Under the pieces are notes generated by a model. The model was not told the origin of the DNA and did not search any database. It saw only the letters and a list, made by a program, of their open reading frames with translations. Below, one piece after another: positions 49,501-58,247 of a stretch of 64,000 nt of DNA (the first letter of the stretch is position 1; every line of letters starts with the position of its first letter). Origin of the DNA: LMUY01 sp965199555 (GTDB lineage Bacteria; Pseudomonadota; Alphaproteobacteria; Acetobacterales; Acetobacteraceae); NCBI GenBank assembly GCA_965199555.1, contig CBDASJ010000006.1:496001-560000 (forward strand), given 5' to 3'. A program made the translations under genes and the position numbers.

Positions 49501-49856
49501 TGCAGGAAGGCCGCCAACTCGGTCTTCAGCGTGGCCTCGTACGGGAACGGGACGGTCTCGGCCTCCGCTTCCAGAAAGAAGTCGAACGGGTTGACCGTTG
49601 CCATGTCGGCCAGCAGGTCCACCGTGACGACGAATTCGCTCACCCGCTCCGGGAACACGATGCGGGCGAGGAAATTGCCCTGTGGGTCCTGCTGCCAGTT
49701 GACGAAATGGCCGGCGGGCTCGATCCCCAGCGAGTAGGACAGGACCGGCGTGCGGCAATGCGGCGCCGGGCGCAACCGGACCGTCTGCGGCCCGAGCAGA
49801 ACCGGCCGGTCATACCGGTAGCTGGTTCGATGCGTGAGAGCGACGTGCAACGCCAT
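46593..49856 (-). CDS. Large transglutaminase-like protein with DUF2126-type C-terminal part
   Basis: This 1087-aa protein begins with the transglutaminase N-terminal beta domain (ALTHRTSYRYDRPVLLGPQT). The catalytic core follows: Cys180 in QGSCRDSAW, His229 in DLHAWAEVYLPGAGW and Asp245 in LDATSG. From about residue 300 the large DUF2126-type region continues (FVSDRDPDGAEWTIDALG, GGNHVVMGAATPEDSPFLRR, HRTEFCIDKMYSPD). Such proteins often occur with ATP-grasp and alpha-E-domain partners, possibly for peptide modification, but none is adjacent. ATG 49856 is chosen because the conserved domain starts there. Confidence 0.88.
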   Translation of the reverse strand: MALHVALTHRTSYRYDRPVLLGPQTVRLRPAPHCRTPVLSYSLGIEPAGHFVNWQQDPQGNFLARIVFPERVSEFVVTVDLLADMATVNPFDFFLEAEAETVPFPYEATLKTELAAFLQAEPPGPLLQALLDTVRPAGERTIDFLVKVNQAVRDRIGYIVRMEPGVWSPQQTLEQAQGSCRDSAWVLVQAFRSLGYAARFVSGYLIQLKPDVTAVEGPAGTSQDFTDLHAWAEVYLPGAGWVGLDATSGLLTGEGHIPLAATPEPLSAAPISGLVEPAQTEFGFDMRLTRLVETPRVTQPYQPAQWQAIRQAGDRVDAALAAGDVRLTMGGEPTFVSDRDPDGAEWTIDALGPTKRREAGRLIRRLMGLWSSGAALQYGAGKHYPGEQTPRWALHATWRRDGQSIWADPALLVDPDTAEGTATAATAADFARALAATLGVAADCAMPAYEDQPYFLMREGRLPANVVAEASQSRDPQERARLLRVFSQGLDAVAGYVLPLRRFGAGPQRRWQSERWEMREGKIFLVQGDSSMGVRLPLSALPYVDPKDLEEEPEPDPMAAAAALPPHADLPGPGQAAGARGVRTALTVQARDGLLFVYIPPLPSAEDWLSLLAGVERTAAALRQGVVLEGYKAPYDRRLDAFSVTPDPGVIEVNVQPATGWDEIVSRTEELYEQARQCGLRAEKFMLDGRHVGTGGGNHVVMGAATPEDSPFLRRPDLLRSLLGFWHNHPSLSFLFSGLFIGPMSQHPRIDEARQDAVRELEIAFAQVKRDAPPAPWITDRLFRNILVDMTGNTHRTEFCIDKMYSPDSSSGRLGLVEFRAFEMPPHPEMAAAQVLLMRTAVAAFWQVPYERRLIRWGTRVHDDFMLPHYVWQDFRDALEELGVHGAGFDAQLDPAWFAPHLAFRFPVIGSVTVHDMALELRHALEPWHAMGETPGGGGTVRYVDSSVERLQARVTGWEAERFALVCNGVAVPLRPTEIAGEFVAGIRFKAWQPYSALHPTIPAQTPLVFDVYDRWNGRSLGGLSHHVAHPGGRSYDKFPVNANEAEARRRARFLPFGHTPGPMAPPAGDASAELPRTLDLRAYAAS

Positions 49857-49921
49857 CGATGATTCCACTCCGTCCCAGACTGTGCCCGCACCATCCGTGC
49901 CGGTCGGGCGGGACGCAAGCT

Positions 49922-51100
49922 CTACGCGTTGCTGCCGGCGAAGACCTGGCAATACAGGGCCACGATCTCGGCCTTGTCCGGGACGCGCGGGTTGTTGGCC
50001 GGGCTGCCGGACGCCAGCGCCTGATCGGCCATGGTGTCCATCGCCGCTTCCCAATCGGCCCAGGCGATGCCATAGGCCTGCGGCGTGGGCACCCCCAGCT
50101 CCCGATTCAGCGCCACAAGCCCGTCGCACAGCGCCTGCCCGGCCCGGCCATCGTCGGCATCGGCAGAACAGAACGCGGCGGCGCGGGACGCGGCGGCGTA
50201 ACGGGCCGGCGCCGCCCCGAGGCCGAAGCGGGTCACCGCCGGCAGCAGCATGGCGTTGGACAGGCCGTGCGGCACGTGGAAGCGGGCGCCGATCGGCCGC
50301 GACATGCCGTGCACCAGCGCCACGGAGCTGTTGCAGAACGCCATCCCCGCCTGCGTGGCGCCCAGCATCATGCCTTCGCGCGCCCCCGCATCGCGCGGCT
50401 CGGCATAGGCGGTGCGCAGATGCCGGCCGATCAGCCCCATCGCCCCGAGTGCCAAGGCGTCGGATACCGGGTTGGCGCGCTTGGACACATAGGCTTCCAG
50501 CGCGTGGGTGAAGCTATCGACGCCGGTGTCGGCGGTGGTGCGCGGCGGCACCGTGTAGGTCAGCTCGTAATCCACGATGGCGGCGAGCGGCAGCGCGGCC
50601 AGCCCCGCGATCAGCATCTTCTCGCCCCGCTCCGTGTCGGTGATCACGGTGAAGCGGGTGCACTCGCTGCCGGTGCCGGCGGTGGTGGGGATGGCGATCA
50701 CCGGCAGCACGGGCGCATCGTTCTGCACGGGGACCTTGAACTCGCGCATGTGGGCGCCGGGCCGTTGCGCCAGGATCGCCATGGCCTTCGCCGTGTCGAT
50801 CGGCGAGCCGCCGCCGAACGCCAGCAAGCAATCATGGTCGCCATCCGCCAGCAGCCGCACGCCTGCCTCGATCACGGTGTCCTCGGGTTCCGGGACCGTG
50901 TCGCTGAACACGGCGAACGCCACGCCAGCGGCGGCCAGCGGCTCGGTGCAGCGGCGCAGCAGCCCGGTCGACACCATCACCGGGTCGGTCACGATCAGCG
51001 GCCGCCGCAGGCCGAAGCCGGCGAGCACGGACGCCACGGTCGACACGGTGCCGCCGCCGACATGGATGGCCCGGGGGGCCACGATGCTGAAGAGGGTCAC
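49922..51100 (-). CDS. Iron-containing alcohol dehydrogenase
   Basis: This 392-aa group III alcohol dehydrogenase shows the NAD-binding strand LLAFGGGSPIDTAKAMAI, IPTTAGTGSECTRF and the metal-binding histidine segment (SFTHALEAYVSKRANP, ALVHGMSRPIGARFHVPHGL). These enzymes oxidise short-chain or diol substrates with NAD(P). Substrate unknown. GTG start at 51100 (VTLFSIVAPRAIHVGGG). It lies 65 bases upstream of the transglutaminase gene on the same strand. Confidence 0.92.
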   Translation of the reverse strand: MTLFSIVAPRAIHVGGGTVSTVASVLAGFGLRRPLIVTDPVMVSTGLLRRCTEPLAAAGVAFAVFSDTVPEPEDTVIEAGVRLLADGDHDCLLAFGGGSPIDTAKAMAILAQRPGAHMREFKVPVQNDAPVLPVIAIPTTAGTGSECTRFTVITDTERGEKMLIAGLAALPLAAIVDYELTYTVPPRTTADTGVDSFTHALEAYVSKRANPVSDALALGAMGLIGRHLRTAYAEPRDAGAREGMMLGATQAGMAFCNSSVALVHGMSRPIGARFHVPHGLSNAMLLPAVTRFGLGAAPARYAAASRAAAFCSADADDGRAGQALCDGLVALNRELGVPTPQAYGIAWADWEAAMDTMADQALASGSPANNPRVPDKAEIVALYCQVFAGSNA

Positions 51101-51233
51101 GGCGGTCCTTCCGATCGGGTAGGAGCCAGTCTAGGCGATTGCAGCACCGGCCGCCACGAGGTCCGCCGACCAGATGGCGGCCATCCGATGTGGATGGGTA
51201 GCCTGCCGTTCCGCGGTGATCGGGGCAGCGCTT

Positions 51234-51821
51234 CTACGCCTCCGCCACGGCTGGGCGCACCAGGCGCGTGTCCGCGGGAAGGGTGGCCTCGCGCCTTATC
51301 TCCAGCTCGACGGCGCGGCTGCCCCGGTTGCGCACGCGAAAGCCGGTGAACGCGCCGGGAATGCTGTTGACGGTTTCCCGGACCACCGACCGGGGATTGT
51401 CCAGAAACATCGTGACCTGGTGCTCGCCCGGCCGCAACGGCAGCATGAAGGCAGCGCCCGGCGGCAACTGCGCCACACGCTGTCCATCGACCAACACGTC
51501 CAACCGGTAGCGCCGCATCCAGTCCGGTTCGAAACGGACGTGCAGCACCGTCCGATCCGGCGGTGGCGCAGCGGCGCGAAGGCGTGCCGCATCCGCCGGG
51601 CCGATCCATCGCAGGACCAAATCGGGCGGCAATCGCCGGCGCAGGTGCAGGACCACGGCGCCGATCCCGCACCACACCGCGACCGCCAGCGGACCCTGCA
51701 ACGCGAGACTCCACCAGGGCGTGCCAAGCGCGATCGTGAAGCAACCGAGTGCCGGAAAGCCGCCGAACAGCAGCACCCGCAGCCGTGTATCCCGCCGCCG
51801 GAACAGCATCGCGGTCTCCAT
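51234..51821 (-). CDS. Hypothetical membrane protein
   Basis: The frame encodes 195 aa: a basic start (METAMLFRRRDTRLRVLLFG), two likely membrane segments (about 13-30 and 35-55, including WWSLALQGPLAVAVWCGIGA) and a soluble domain of about 140 residues with beta-rich sequence (HVRFEPDWMRRYRLDVLVDG, PLRPGEHQVTMFLDNP). No family recognised. Alternative start at ATG 51809. It lies between the iron alcohol dehydrogenase and the ABC ATPase genes, same strand. Confidence 0.55.
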   Translation of the reverse strand: METAMLFRRRDTRLRVLLFGGFPALGCFTIALGTPWWSLALQGPLAVAVWCGIGAVVLHLRRRLPPDLVLRWIGPADAARLRAAAPPPDRTVLHVRFEPDWMRRYRLDVLVDGQRVAQLPPGAAFMLPLRPGEHQVTMFLDNPRSVVRETVNSIPGAFTGFRVRNRGSRAVELEIRREATLPADTRLVRPAVAEA

Positions 51822-51864
51822 CCCCAAGCGTGTTGCGCGGTTCGATACGCCGGCCCGGCGACGG

Positions 51865-52905
51865 CTACGCCCCGACCGCTCGGCGTTCGGCGTACAGCGC
51901 CAGGCGGCGGGCGGCGTTGGCGGCCATCGGGCGTGGTGTGGCTGCCTCGAACGGCGGCAGTTCCTCGGCCCGGTGGCAGGCGGACAAGTGTGCGCCATCG
52001 ATCTCGCGCAGCGGCGGAGGCTCGCTGCGGCACCGATCGATCACGAATGGGCAGCGGGTGTGGAAATGGCAGCCCGGCGGCGGGTTCAGCGGGCTCGGCA
52101 CGTCGCCGCCCGGCACCTGGCGCGCCAGCTTCTGTGCCGGGTCGGGCCGCGGGATCGCGGATAGCAGCGCACGGGTGTACGGATGCAACGGACGCTGGAA
52201 CAACGCGTCGCGCGACGCGGTTTCCACGATGCGGCCCAGATACATCACGGCGATGCGCGTCGCCACGTGCTTCACCACGGCCAGGTCATGCGCGATGAAC
52301 AGGTAGGACAGGCCCAGGCGCTGTTGCAGGTCGCCCAGCAGGTTGACCACCTGGGCCTGCACGGACACGTCCAGCGCGGACACCGGCTCGTCGCACACCA
52401 CCAGGGCCGGCTCCAGCGCCAAGGCGCGGGCGATGCCGATGCGCTGGCGCTGGCCGCCGGAAAACTCGTGTGGGTAGCGCCGCACATGCTCGGGCGGCAA
52501 GCCGACCAATTGCAACAGTTCGGCGACGCGGGCGCGGCGCCGGGCGGCATCGCCGTAGCCGTGGATCAGCAAGGGCTCGTCCAGCGTGTCGCCCACCGTC
52601 ATGCGCGGGTTGAGCGAGGCGAACGGATCCTGGAACACGATCTGCATGCGGCGGCGCAGCCGGCGCAACGCGCCGCCTGGGATGGCGGTGATGTCCTGCC
52701 CTTCGAACTCCACCCGGCCGGCCGTCGGCTCGATCAGGCGCAGCACCAGACGCGCGGTGGTGGACTTGCCGCAGCCGCTTTCCCCCACCAGCGCCAGTGT
52801 TTCGCCGCGCGCCAGCGAAAAGGACACGCCGTCCACCGCGCGGACCAGGCCGGAGCGGGTGCGGAAATGCTTGGCAAGGTTGCTGGCGTTCAGCAGGGCG
52901 GTCAT
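51865..52905 (-). CDS. Oligo/dipeptide ABC transporter ATP-binding protein (DppF/OppF type)
   Basis: This 346-aa ATPase powers import of peptides or related solutes. Walker A is VGESGCGKST, the signature FSGGQRQRIGIARAL, Walker B ALVVCDEPVSALDVSV. The C-terminal oligopeptide-family extension (VPSPLNPPPGCHFHTRCP with the Cys-rich cluster) is present. It pairs with the DppD-like gene at 53126-54103 across an intervening REP pair. No permease or binding protein is in the window, so the substrate is not known. Confidence 0.93.
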   Translation of the reverse strand: MTALLNASNLAKHFRTRSGLVRAVDGVSFSLARGETLALVGESGCGKSTTARLVLRLIEPTAGRVEFEGQDITAIPGGALRRLRRRMQIVFQDPFASLNPRMTVGDTLDEPLLIHGYGDAARRRARVAELLQLVGLPPEHVRRYPHEFSGGQRQRIGIARALALEPALVVCDEPVSALDVSVQAQVVNLLGDLQQRLGLSYLFIAHDLAVVKHVATRIAVMYLGRIVETASRDALFQRPLHPYTRALLSAIPRPDPAQKLARQVPGGDVPSPLNPPPGCHFHTRCPFVIDRCRSEPPPLREIDGAHLSACHRAEELPPFEAATPRPMAANAARRLALYAERRAVGA

Positions 52906-52951
52906 CGCGAGCGTGTTCCCTCACTTCGGCGCCACCGCAACTGGCTCATCC

Positions 52952-53077
52952 TCCTCTCCCGCTGGCGGGAGAGGGTCGGGGTGAGGGTGGCGCCGCCCGT
53001 TAGGAACCCGGGCGGGCGGCTAATTCCGTGCTGGTTCGCCACCCTCACCCTAACCCTCTCCCGCCAGCGGGAGAGGG
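52952..53077. repeat. Inverted pair of REP-like palindromic elements
   Basis: The left element (52952-52990) has the CTCTCCCGCTGGCGGGAGAG core and a TCGGGGTGAGGGTGG tail; the right element (53039-53077) is its inverted mate with CCACCCTCACCC before the palindrome. The 48-base spacer is similar to the pair at 32650. It separates the two ABC ATPase genes. Confidence 0.85.
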
Positions 53078-53125
53078 AATGGAGACGGCGAGCCAATTGG
53101 GAGAAAGTTGGATCAAGGCCGCGCG

Positions 53126-54099
<974 letters not shown>

Positions 54100-54103
<4 letters not shown>

Positions 54104-55482
54104 GGCAGCAATCGATGCAACCGCCGTTCCAACCACGGGCCGGCCGCCAAGCCGAAGGCCGCGGCATAGGCCGGCACCAGCATCAGGCTGTAGCGCGGAG
54201 TGGCCACGGTGGTGGCGGCATGCAGCGCCAGCACGAACAGCGGCGGCAACAGGAAGGCGAGCCGCGACGGGTCCCGCCGCCGCACTGCCCGCCACAGCAT
54301 GACCGCCAGGAACGGCGCCGCCACCAGGCTGAAATACTTGCGCACCCACAGCGACTTCCACGCCATAACCAGCGTCACGGCGGCAAAGCGGAACGGGTGC
54401 GGCCAGGCGTAGCGCCGCAGCAGATAGCCGACCTGATCGGCCGGATCGGGCGCGTTCTGCGCCAGTTCCTGCACCATGGTGGTGTTGCCCACCATGTAGA
54501 ACGTGTCCGGACGATCCTGCCAGCCAAGCCGCGCGACTGCGTGCGGGAAAACGATGCGGGCGGCGGCCGGGCCGAAGCCCGGCAGGCTGTACAGCCACTC
54601 GGCCGTCCATTCCGCCGGCGTCATCGCCTCATAGGCCATGCGCTGCGCCAGGATGAACCCGGCATAGCCGGAGGTCGGGGCCGCCGTGCCGAACAACGCC
54701 TCGTTGCGCAGCGACCACGGGGCGATTGCCGCGCCGGCGATCACGCAGGCCACCACCATCGCCAGTCCCAGCCGGCGCTGCCAAACGGCCAACGCCAGGC
54801 CCGCCACGCCGATCGCCGCCGTCAAGTAAAGGTATTCCGGCCGGGCCAGCGTCAGCAACCCGAGCGACACGCCAAGCGCCGCGGCAAGGGCGGTTCGCGG
54901 CCGCTGCACCAGCCGCACCAGCAGAAGGCCGGACAGCGCCGCGAGCGGCAGGCTGAGCGCCTCCGTCATCGCGGTACGGGCATACACGGCGTATTCGGTC
55001 GTGCCGAGCCCGGCGGCCAGCAAGGCGCACCACGCCGCCCATCGCGTGCCGCCCACCGCCCGCGTCGATGCCCAAACCAGCGCCAGCGTGCCCGCCATCA
55101 GCGCCATCTGCAGCGGGATCAGCAGCCCCAACGCATCCCCGCAGGCGGCGATCGCAGCTTGCGGGGATGCGCGCACGCAGGCCGCGGTGGCGGCAAGCCG
55201 GCCGTCCAGCGCCGCCACGCCGGCGACCAAAGCGGGATAAAGCGGGGCGGTGTAGGCGCCGGGCTTGCCCGCATCACCCCAGCGGCCGTTGGTGTAGACG
55301 CCGGTTTGCAGCAGGTCGCTGGCGATGCCCAGGTAAAGCGGCTGGTCGTATGCCCAGACGGTTTGCGGCTTCAGCGTCGCAAGACCGAACAGGATGCAGC
55401 CGAACGACGCCGCCAGCACCAGCAACCAGTCCCACCGGCGGGCGCGACGCACCGGGCTGGCGGCAAGTGGCCCGGCCGGCAA
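54100..55482 (-). CDS. Polytopic membrane protein, glycosyltransferase (ArnT/GT39-like)
   Basis: This 460-aa protein has about ten predicted membrane segments and the layout of lipid-phosphate-sugar-dependent glycosyltransferases: an early acidic periplasmic loop (VWAYDQPLYLGIASDLLQTG), an LALVWASTRAVGGTRWAAWC stretch, YARTAMTEALSLPLAALSGL and a C-terminal soluble end. It probably adds a sugar to an envelope lipid or glycan. The TTG start at 55482 is uncertain. It overlaps the DppD-like gene by 4 bases. Confidence 0.65.
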
Positions 55483-55508
55483 CTGCCCGGCCGGCCGGAC
55501 ATCGACCG

Positions 55509-56288
55509 TCAGCTACGATAGTCCGTCTTGCCGCCTTCAATCTGCCGCATCGCCGAGTCCCACGCCCATTCGCAATGGGCGAGCGTCCCCTCGTGGCTGA
55601 ATTGGCGCGCCGTGTGCTCGCACACCTCGGTCGGCGGCAGGATCAGCTCCCCGTCCCCGGCGGCGACCTGCGCCTGACACGCCCGCTCCAGGTAATACAG
55701 GTCGCTCCACGCCTCGGGGATCGTGCGGCCACCGACCAGCAGGCCGTGGTTGCGCAGGATCATGGCGCGGTTGCTGCCGAGGTCGTGGACCAGGCGATCC
55801 CGTTCATCCAGGTCCAGCGCGATGCCCTCATAGCCGTGGTACGACATGCGGCCGTAGAAGCGCAGCGCATGCTGGCTCATCGGCAACAGCCCGCGCTTCT
55901 GCGCGGACACAGCGATGCCGGCGGCGGTGTGGGTGTGCACCACGCACATGATGTCCGGCCGGGCCAAATGGATCGCCGAATGGATGCAGAAGCCGGCGGC
56001 GTTCACCTTGCGCGCCGACATGCCGGCATGATGCGCTTCCTCGATGATGTTGCCGTCCAGGTCGATCTTCACCAGGTCCGACGCGCGCATCTCGTCGAAC
56101 AGCACGCCGTACTGGTTGATCAGGAAGTGGTGTTCGGGTCCCGGGATGCGGGCGGAGATGTGGGTGTAGATCCAGTCCGTCATGCGGTGGTGCGCCACCA
56201 GCCGGTACAGTGCGGCCAGGTCGCAGCGGATCTGCCACTCCTCGGCGGACATGCCACCGAGCGCCGACGGTGCGGTCTGAACGTTCAT
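55509..56288 (-). CDS. Class II aldolase/adducin-family protein
   Basis: This 259-aa protein has the class II aldolase/adducin fold. Zinc-binding histidines are in VVHTHTAAGIAV and in RNHGLLVGG, and GPEHHFLINQYGVLFDEMRA is a further family segment. Family members cleave or epimerise sugar phosphates or related acids; with RraA- and hydroxyacid-dehydrogenase-like genes nearby, catabolism of an oxo- or hydroxyacid is a fair guess. GGAGA lies before the ATG at 56288. Confidence 0.87.
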   Translation of the reverse strand: MNVQTAPSALGGMSAEEWQIRCDLAALYRLVAHHRMTDWIYTHISARIPGPEHHFLINQYGVLFDEMRASDLVKIDLDGNIIEEAHHAGMSARKVNAAGFCIHSAIHLARPDIMCVVHTHTAAGIAVSAQKRGLLPMSQHALRFYGRMSYHGYEGIALDLDERDRLVHDLGSNRAMILRNHGLLVGGRTIPEAWSDLYYLERACQAQVAAGDGELILPPTEVCEHTARQFSHEGTLAHCEWAWDSAMRQIEGGKTDYRS

Positions 56289-56366
56289 GACGCAATCTCC
56301 TGCGGGGACCGTGGATTTATCCGCCCGCCCCGTCCGCCCGGTCAAGCGAGCTTATACCAGGGACGG

Positions 56367-56438
56367 TCCGAGGTGGGCTGAAGCCCACCCTACGCATTCG
56401 ACGCATGGCTTGTAGGGTGGGCTTCAGCCCACCTCGGA
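56367..56438. repeat. Perfect 27-bp inverted repeat, MITE- or terminator-like
   Basis: Arms 56367-56393 and 56412-56438 are perfect complements of 27 bases, with an 18-base spacer. Each arm contains the nested palindrome GTGGGCTGAAGCCCAC, and the outer ends are TCCGAGG/CCTCGGA. GTAGGGTGGGCTTCAGCCCA-type sequences are dispersed in several bacterial genomes. It lies between the hydroxyacid dehydrogenase and the aldolase gene. No transposase is nearby. Confidence 0.8.
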
Positions 56439-56489
56439 CATGTCAGGACCGGGATCCGCCGGTATCTCAGGTGGTTTTGCGCCACCCGG

Positions 56490-57431
56490 CTAGTACCCGC
56501 GCGACGGATCAAACAGGTTCGGCAGCGCTTCCCCCGCCTCGAACCGGCGGATCGCTTCGGCCACGTAGCGCACCCGGGCGCCGCGCGTCGCCAGGCTGGC
56601 CAGATGCGAGGTGACGGTGATGCGCGGATGCGTCCAGGCCGGGTGTTCCGGCGGCAACGGTTCCTCCGTGAACACGTCCAGCACCGCACCGCTGAGATGC
56701 CCGCTGTCCAGCGCCGCCACCAGGTCGCCGAACACGAGGTGGGCGCCCCGCGCCGCGTTCACCACCGCGGCGCCGGCCGGCAGCAGGGCGATTGTTTCCG
56801 CCCGGATCGCGTCGCGCGTGTCCGCTGTGTCCGGCAACAAGCACACCAGGATGTCGGACTGCCGCAGGAACGCATCCCGTTCCGACCCGCCGGCGAAGCA
56901 CGCCACGCCCGGCAGCGCCTTGGCGGTGCGGGACCAGCCGGACACGGGAAAGCCGAGCCCGATCAGCATCGCCGCCGCCCGGCTGCCGAGGTTGCCCAGC
57001 CCCATGATGCCGACCCGCACGTCCGGCGCGCAGCGCGGGTTCTCGAAGTAATCCCATTGCCGGGCGGCCTGGGCGAGGCTGATGCGGCGCATGTCGCGCA
57101 GCAGCGCCAGGCAGGCGAGGCAAACGTATTCGCCCATGCGCTGCTCGGTTTCGTCCCCGCCCATGCGCACCAGCGGCAGATGCGCGGGCCAGGCGGGATC
57201 GCGCGTGATGTGGTCGACGCCGGCCCCCGTGGACAGCACCATGCGCAGGTTCGGCATGGCCGCCAGCCGACCGAAATCCGGCTCCCACGCCAGCACGTAG
57301 TCCACTTGGTGCGGCGCCACCGCCGGGTCGTCCCACCAGCGGACTTCCAGATGCGGCGCCGCGGCGGCGAAATGCCGCTGCCATTCGGGCAGCGCCGCCT
57401 CGCCGCCGGACTTGACCAGCAGCAGCGTCAA
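56490..57431 (-). CDS. D-2-hydroxyacid dehydrogenase (GhrA-like)
   Basis: This 313-aa NAD(P)-dependent enzyme resembles glyoxylate/hydroxypyruvate reductase A. The dinucleotide loop is VGIMGLGNLGSRAAAMLIGLG; catalytic residues lie in NAARGAHLVFGDLVAAL (Arg), VFTEEPLPPEHPAW (Glu) and TSHLASLAT (His). The TTG start at 57431 overlaps the RraA-family stop by 4 bases (TTGA), so the two proteins are co-translated. Confidence 0.9.
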   Translation of the reverse strand: MTLLLVKSGGEAALPEWQRHFAAAAPHLEVRWWDDPAVAPHQVDYVLAWEPDFGRLAAMPNLRMVLSTGAGVDHITRDPAWPAHLPLVRMGGDETEQRMGEYVCLACLALLRDMRRISLAQAARQWDYFENPRCAPDVRVGIMGLGNLGSRAAAMLIGLGFPVSGWSRTAKALPGVACFAGGSERDAFLRQSDILVCLLPDTADTRDAIRAETIALLPAGAAVVNAARGAHLVFGDLVAALDSGHLSGAVLDVFTEEPLPPEHPAWTHPRITVTSHLASLATRGARVRYVAEAIRRFEAGEALPNLFDPSRGY

Positions 57432-58120
57432 TGAATCTCGCCCGCCCGCTGCACCGCGGCGCGCAGCATGGCGGGGGAGAAATCCGGGTGGGCGCACACG
57501 TCCAGGATCACCTTCTCGCGCCGGGTGCATAGGTCGATCGCGTCCGGCAACCGCTTCACGGCGTCCGCCGGGATCACCACGGCGCCGTGCGCGTCGGCAT
57601 GGATCACGTCGTCATGGGCGCAGTTCATGCCGAACACGTTCACCGGGCGGCCGTATTCCACCAAGTGCACGTGGGCGTGGCTCGGCCCCACCAGGCCGGC
57701 GACGATCTGGAAGCCCGGCGCCAGCATCGCCGTGTCGCGGAACGAACCGTTGGTGACGCATCCCTGCGCGCCAAGCGCCTTGTGCACGGTGGAATGCACC
57801 TCCCCCCACCAGGCGCCGTAGCCGGGCGTGTCGTCCAAATCCTGCAACACGACGACGGTGGGCAGGCTGGCCGCGGCGACGTAGTCGTACCAGTCCAGCC
57901 GGCTCGCCACCGGGCCGCGCGGCGCTTCCTTGGCGCGGATGAAGCCCACGCGGGCCAGGCCGACGATGGGCTTGCCTTCCGGCACGGCGGCGATCATCGG
58001 CGCTGTGGTGAAGCCGATCGTCCTGCGCTCCGGCGCCACCAGTTCCAGGCCGTTGCAGATGGTTGGCGTGTCCCAAACGGCCAGCGCTTCCAAATCCTCG
58101 GCGGTGAACGGATACGACAT
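57428..58120 (-). CDS. RraA-family protein (4-hydroxy-4-methyl-2-oxoglutarate aldolase-like)
   Basis: This 230-aa protein belongs to the RraA/HMG-aldolase family: YGAWWGEVHSTVHKALGAQG, GCVTNGSFRDTAML and DVIHADAHGAVVIPADAVKR are typical. Stand-alone members usually act as aldolases or decarboxylases on oxoacids rather than as RNase E inhibitors. AGGGGAAAG precedes the ATG at 58120. It leads the RraA-GhrA pair, with the class II aldolase gene further downstream, suggesting one pathway. Confidence 0.88.
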   Translation of the reverse strand: MSYPFTAEDLEALAVWDTPTICNGLELVAPERRTIGFTTAPMIAAVPEGKPIVGLARVGFIRAKEAPRGPVASRLDWYDYVAAASLPTVVVLQDLDDTPGYGAWWGEVHSTVHKALGAQGCVTNGSFRDTAMLAPGFQIVAGLVGPSHAHVHLVEYGRPVNVFGMNCAHDDVIHADAHGAVVIPADAVKRLPDAIDLCTRREKVILDVCAHPDFSPAMLRAAVQRAGEIH

Positions 58121-58247
58121 GGCTTTCCCCTTATATGCGGCTGCGGCAGCATCTGCGGGATGACGGGGAGTGACAAGCGATGGCGGTGATGCGCGGCGAC
58201 CAGGCAGGGGTGCATTCCAACCTGGTTTGACCCAAGCTGTGCCAGGC

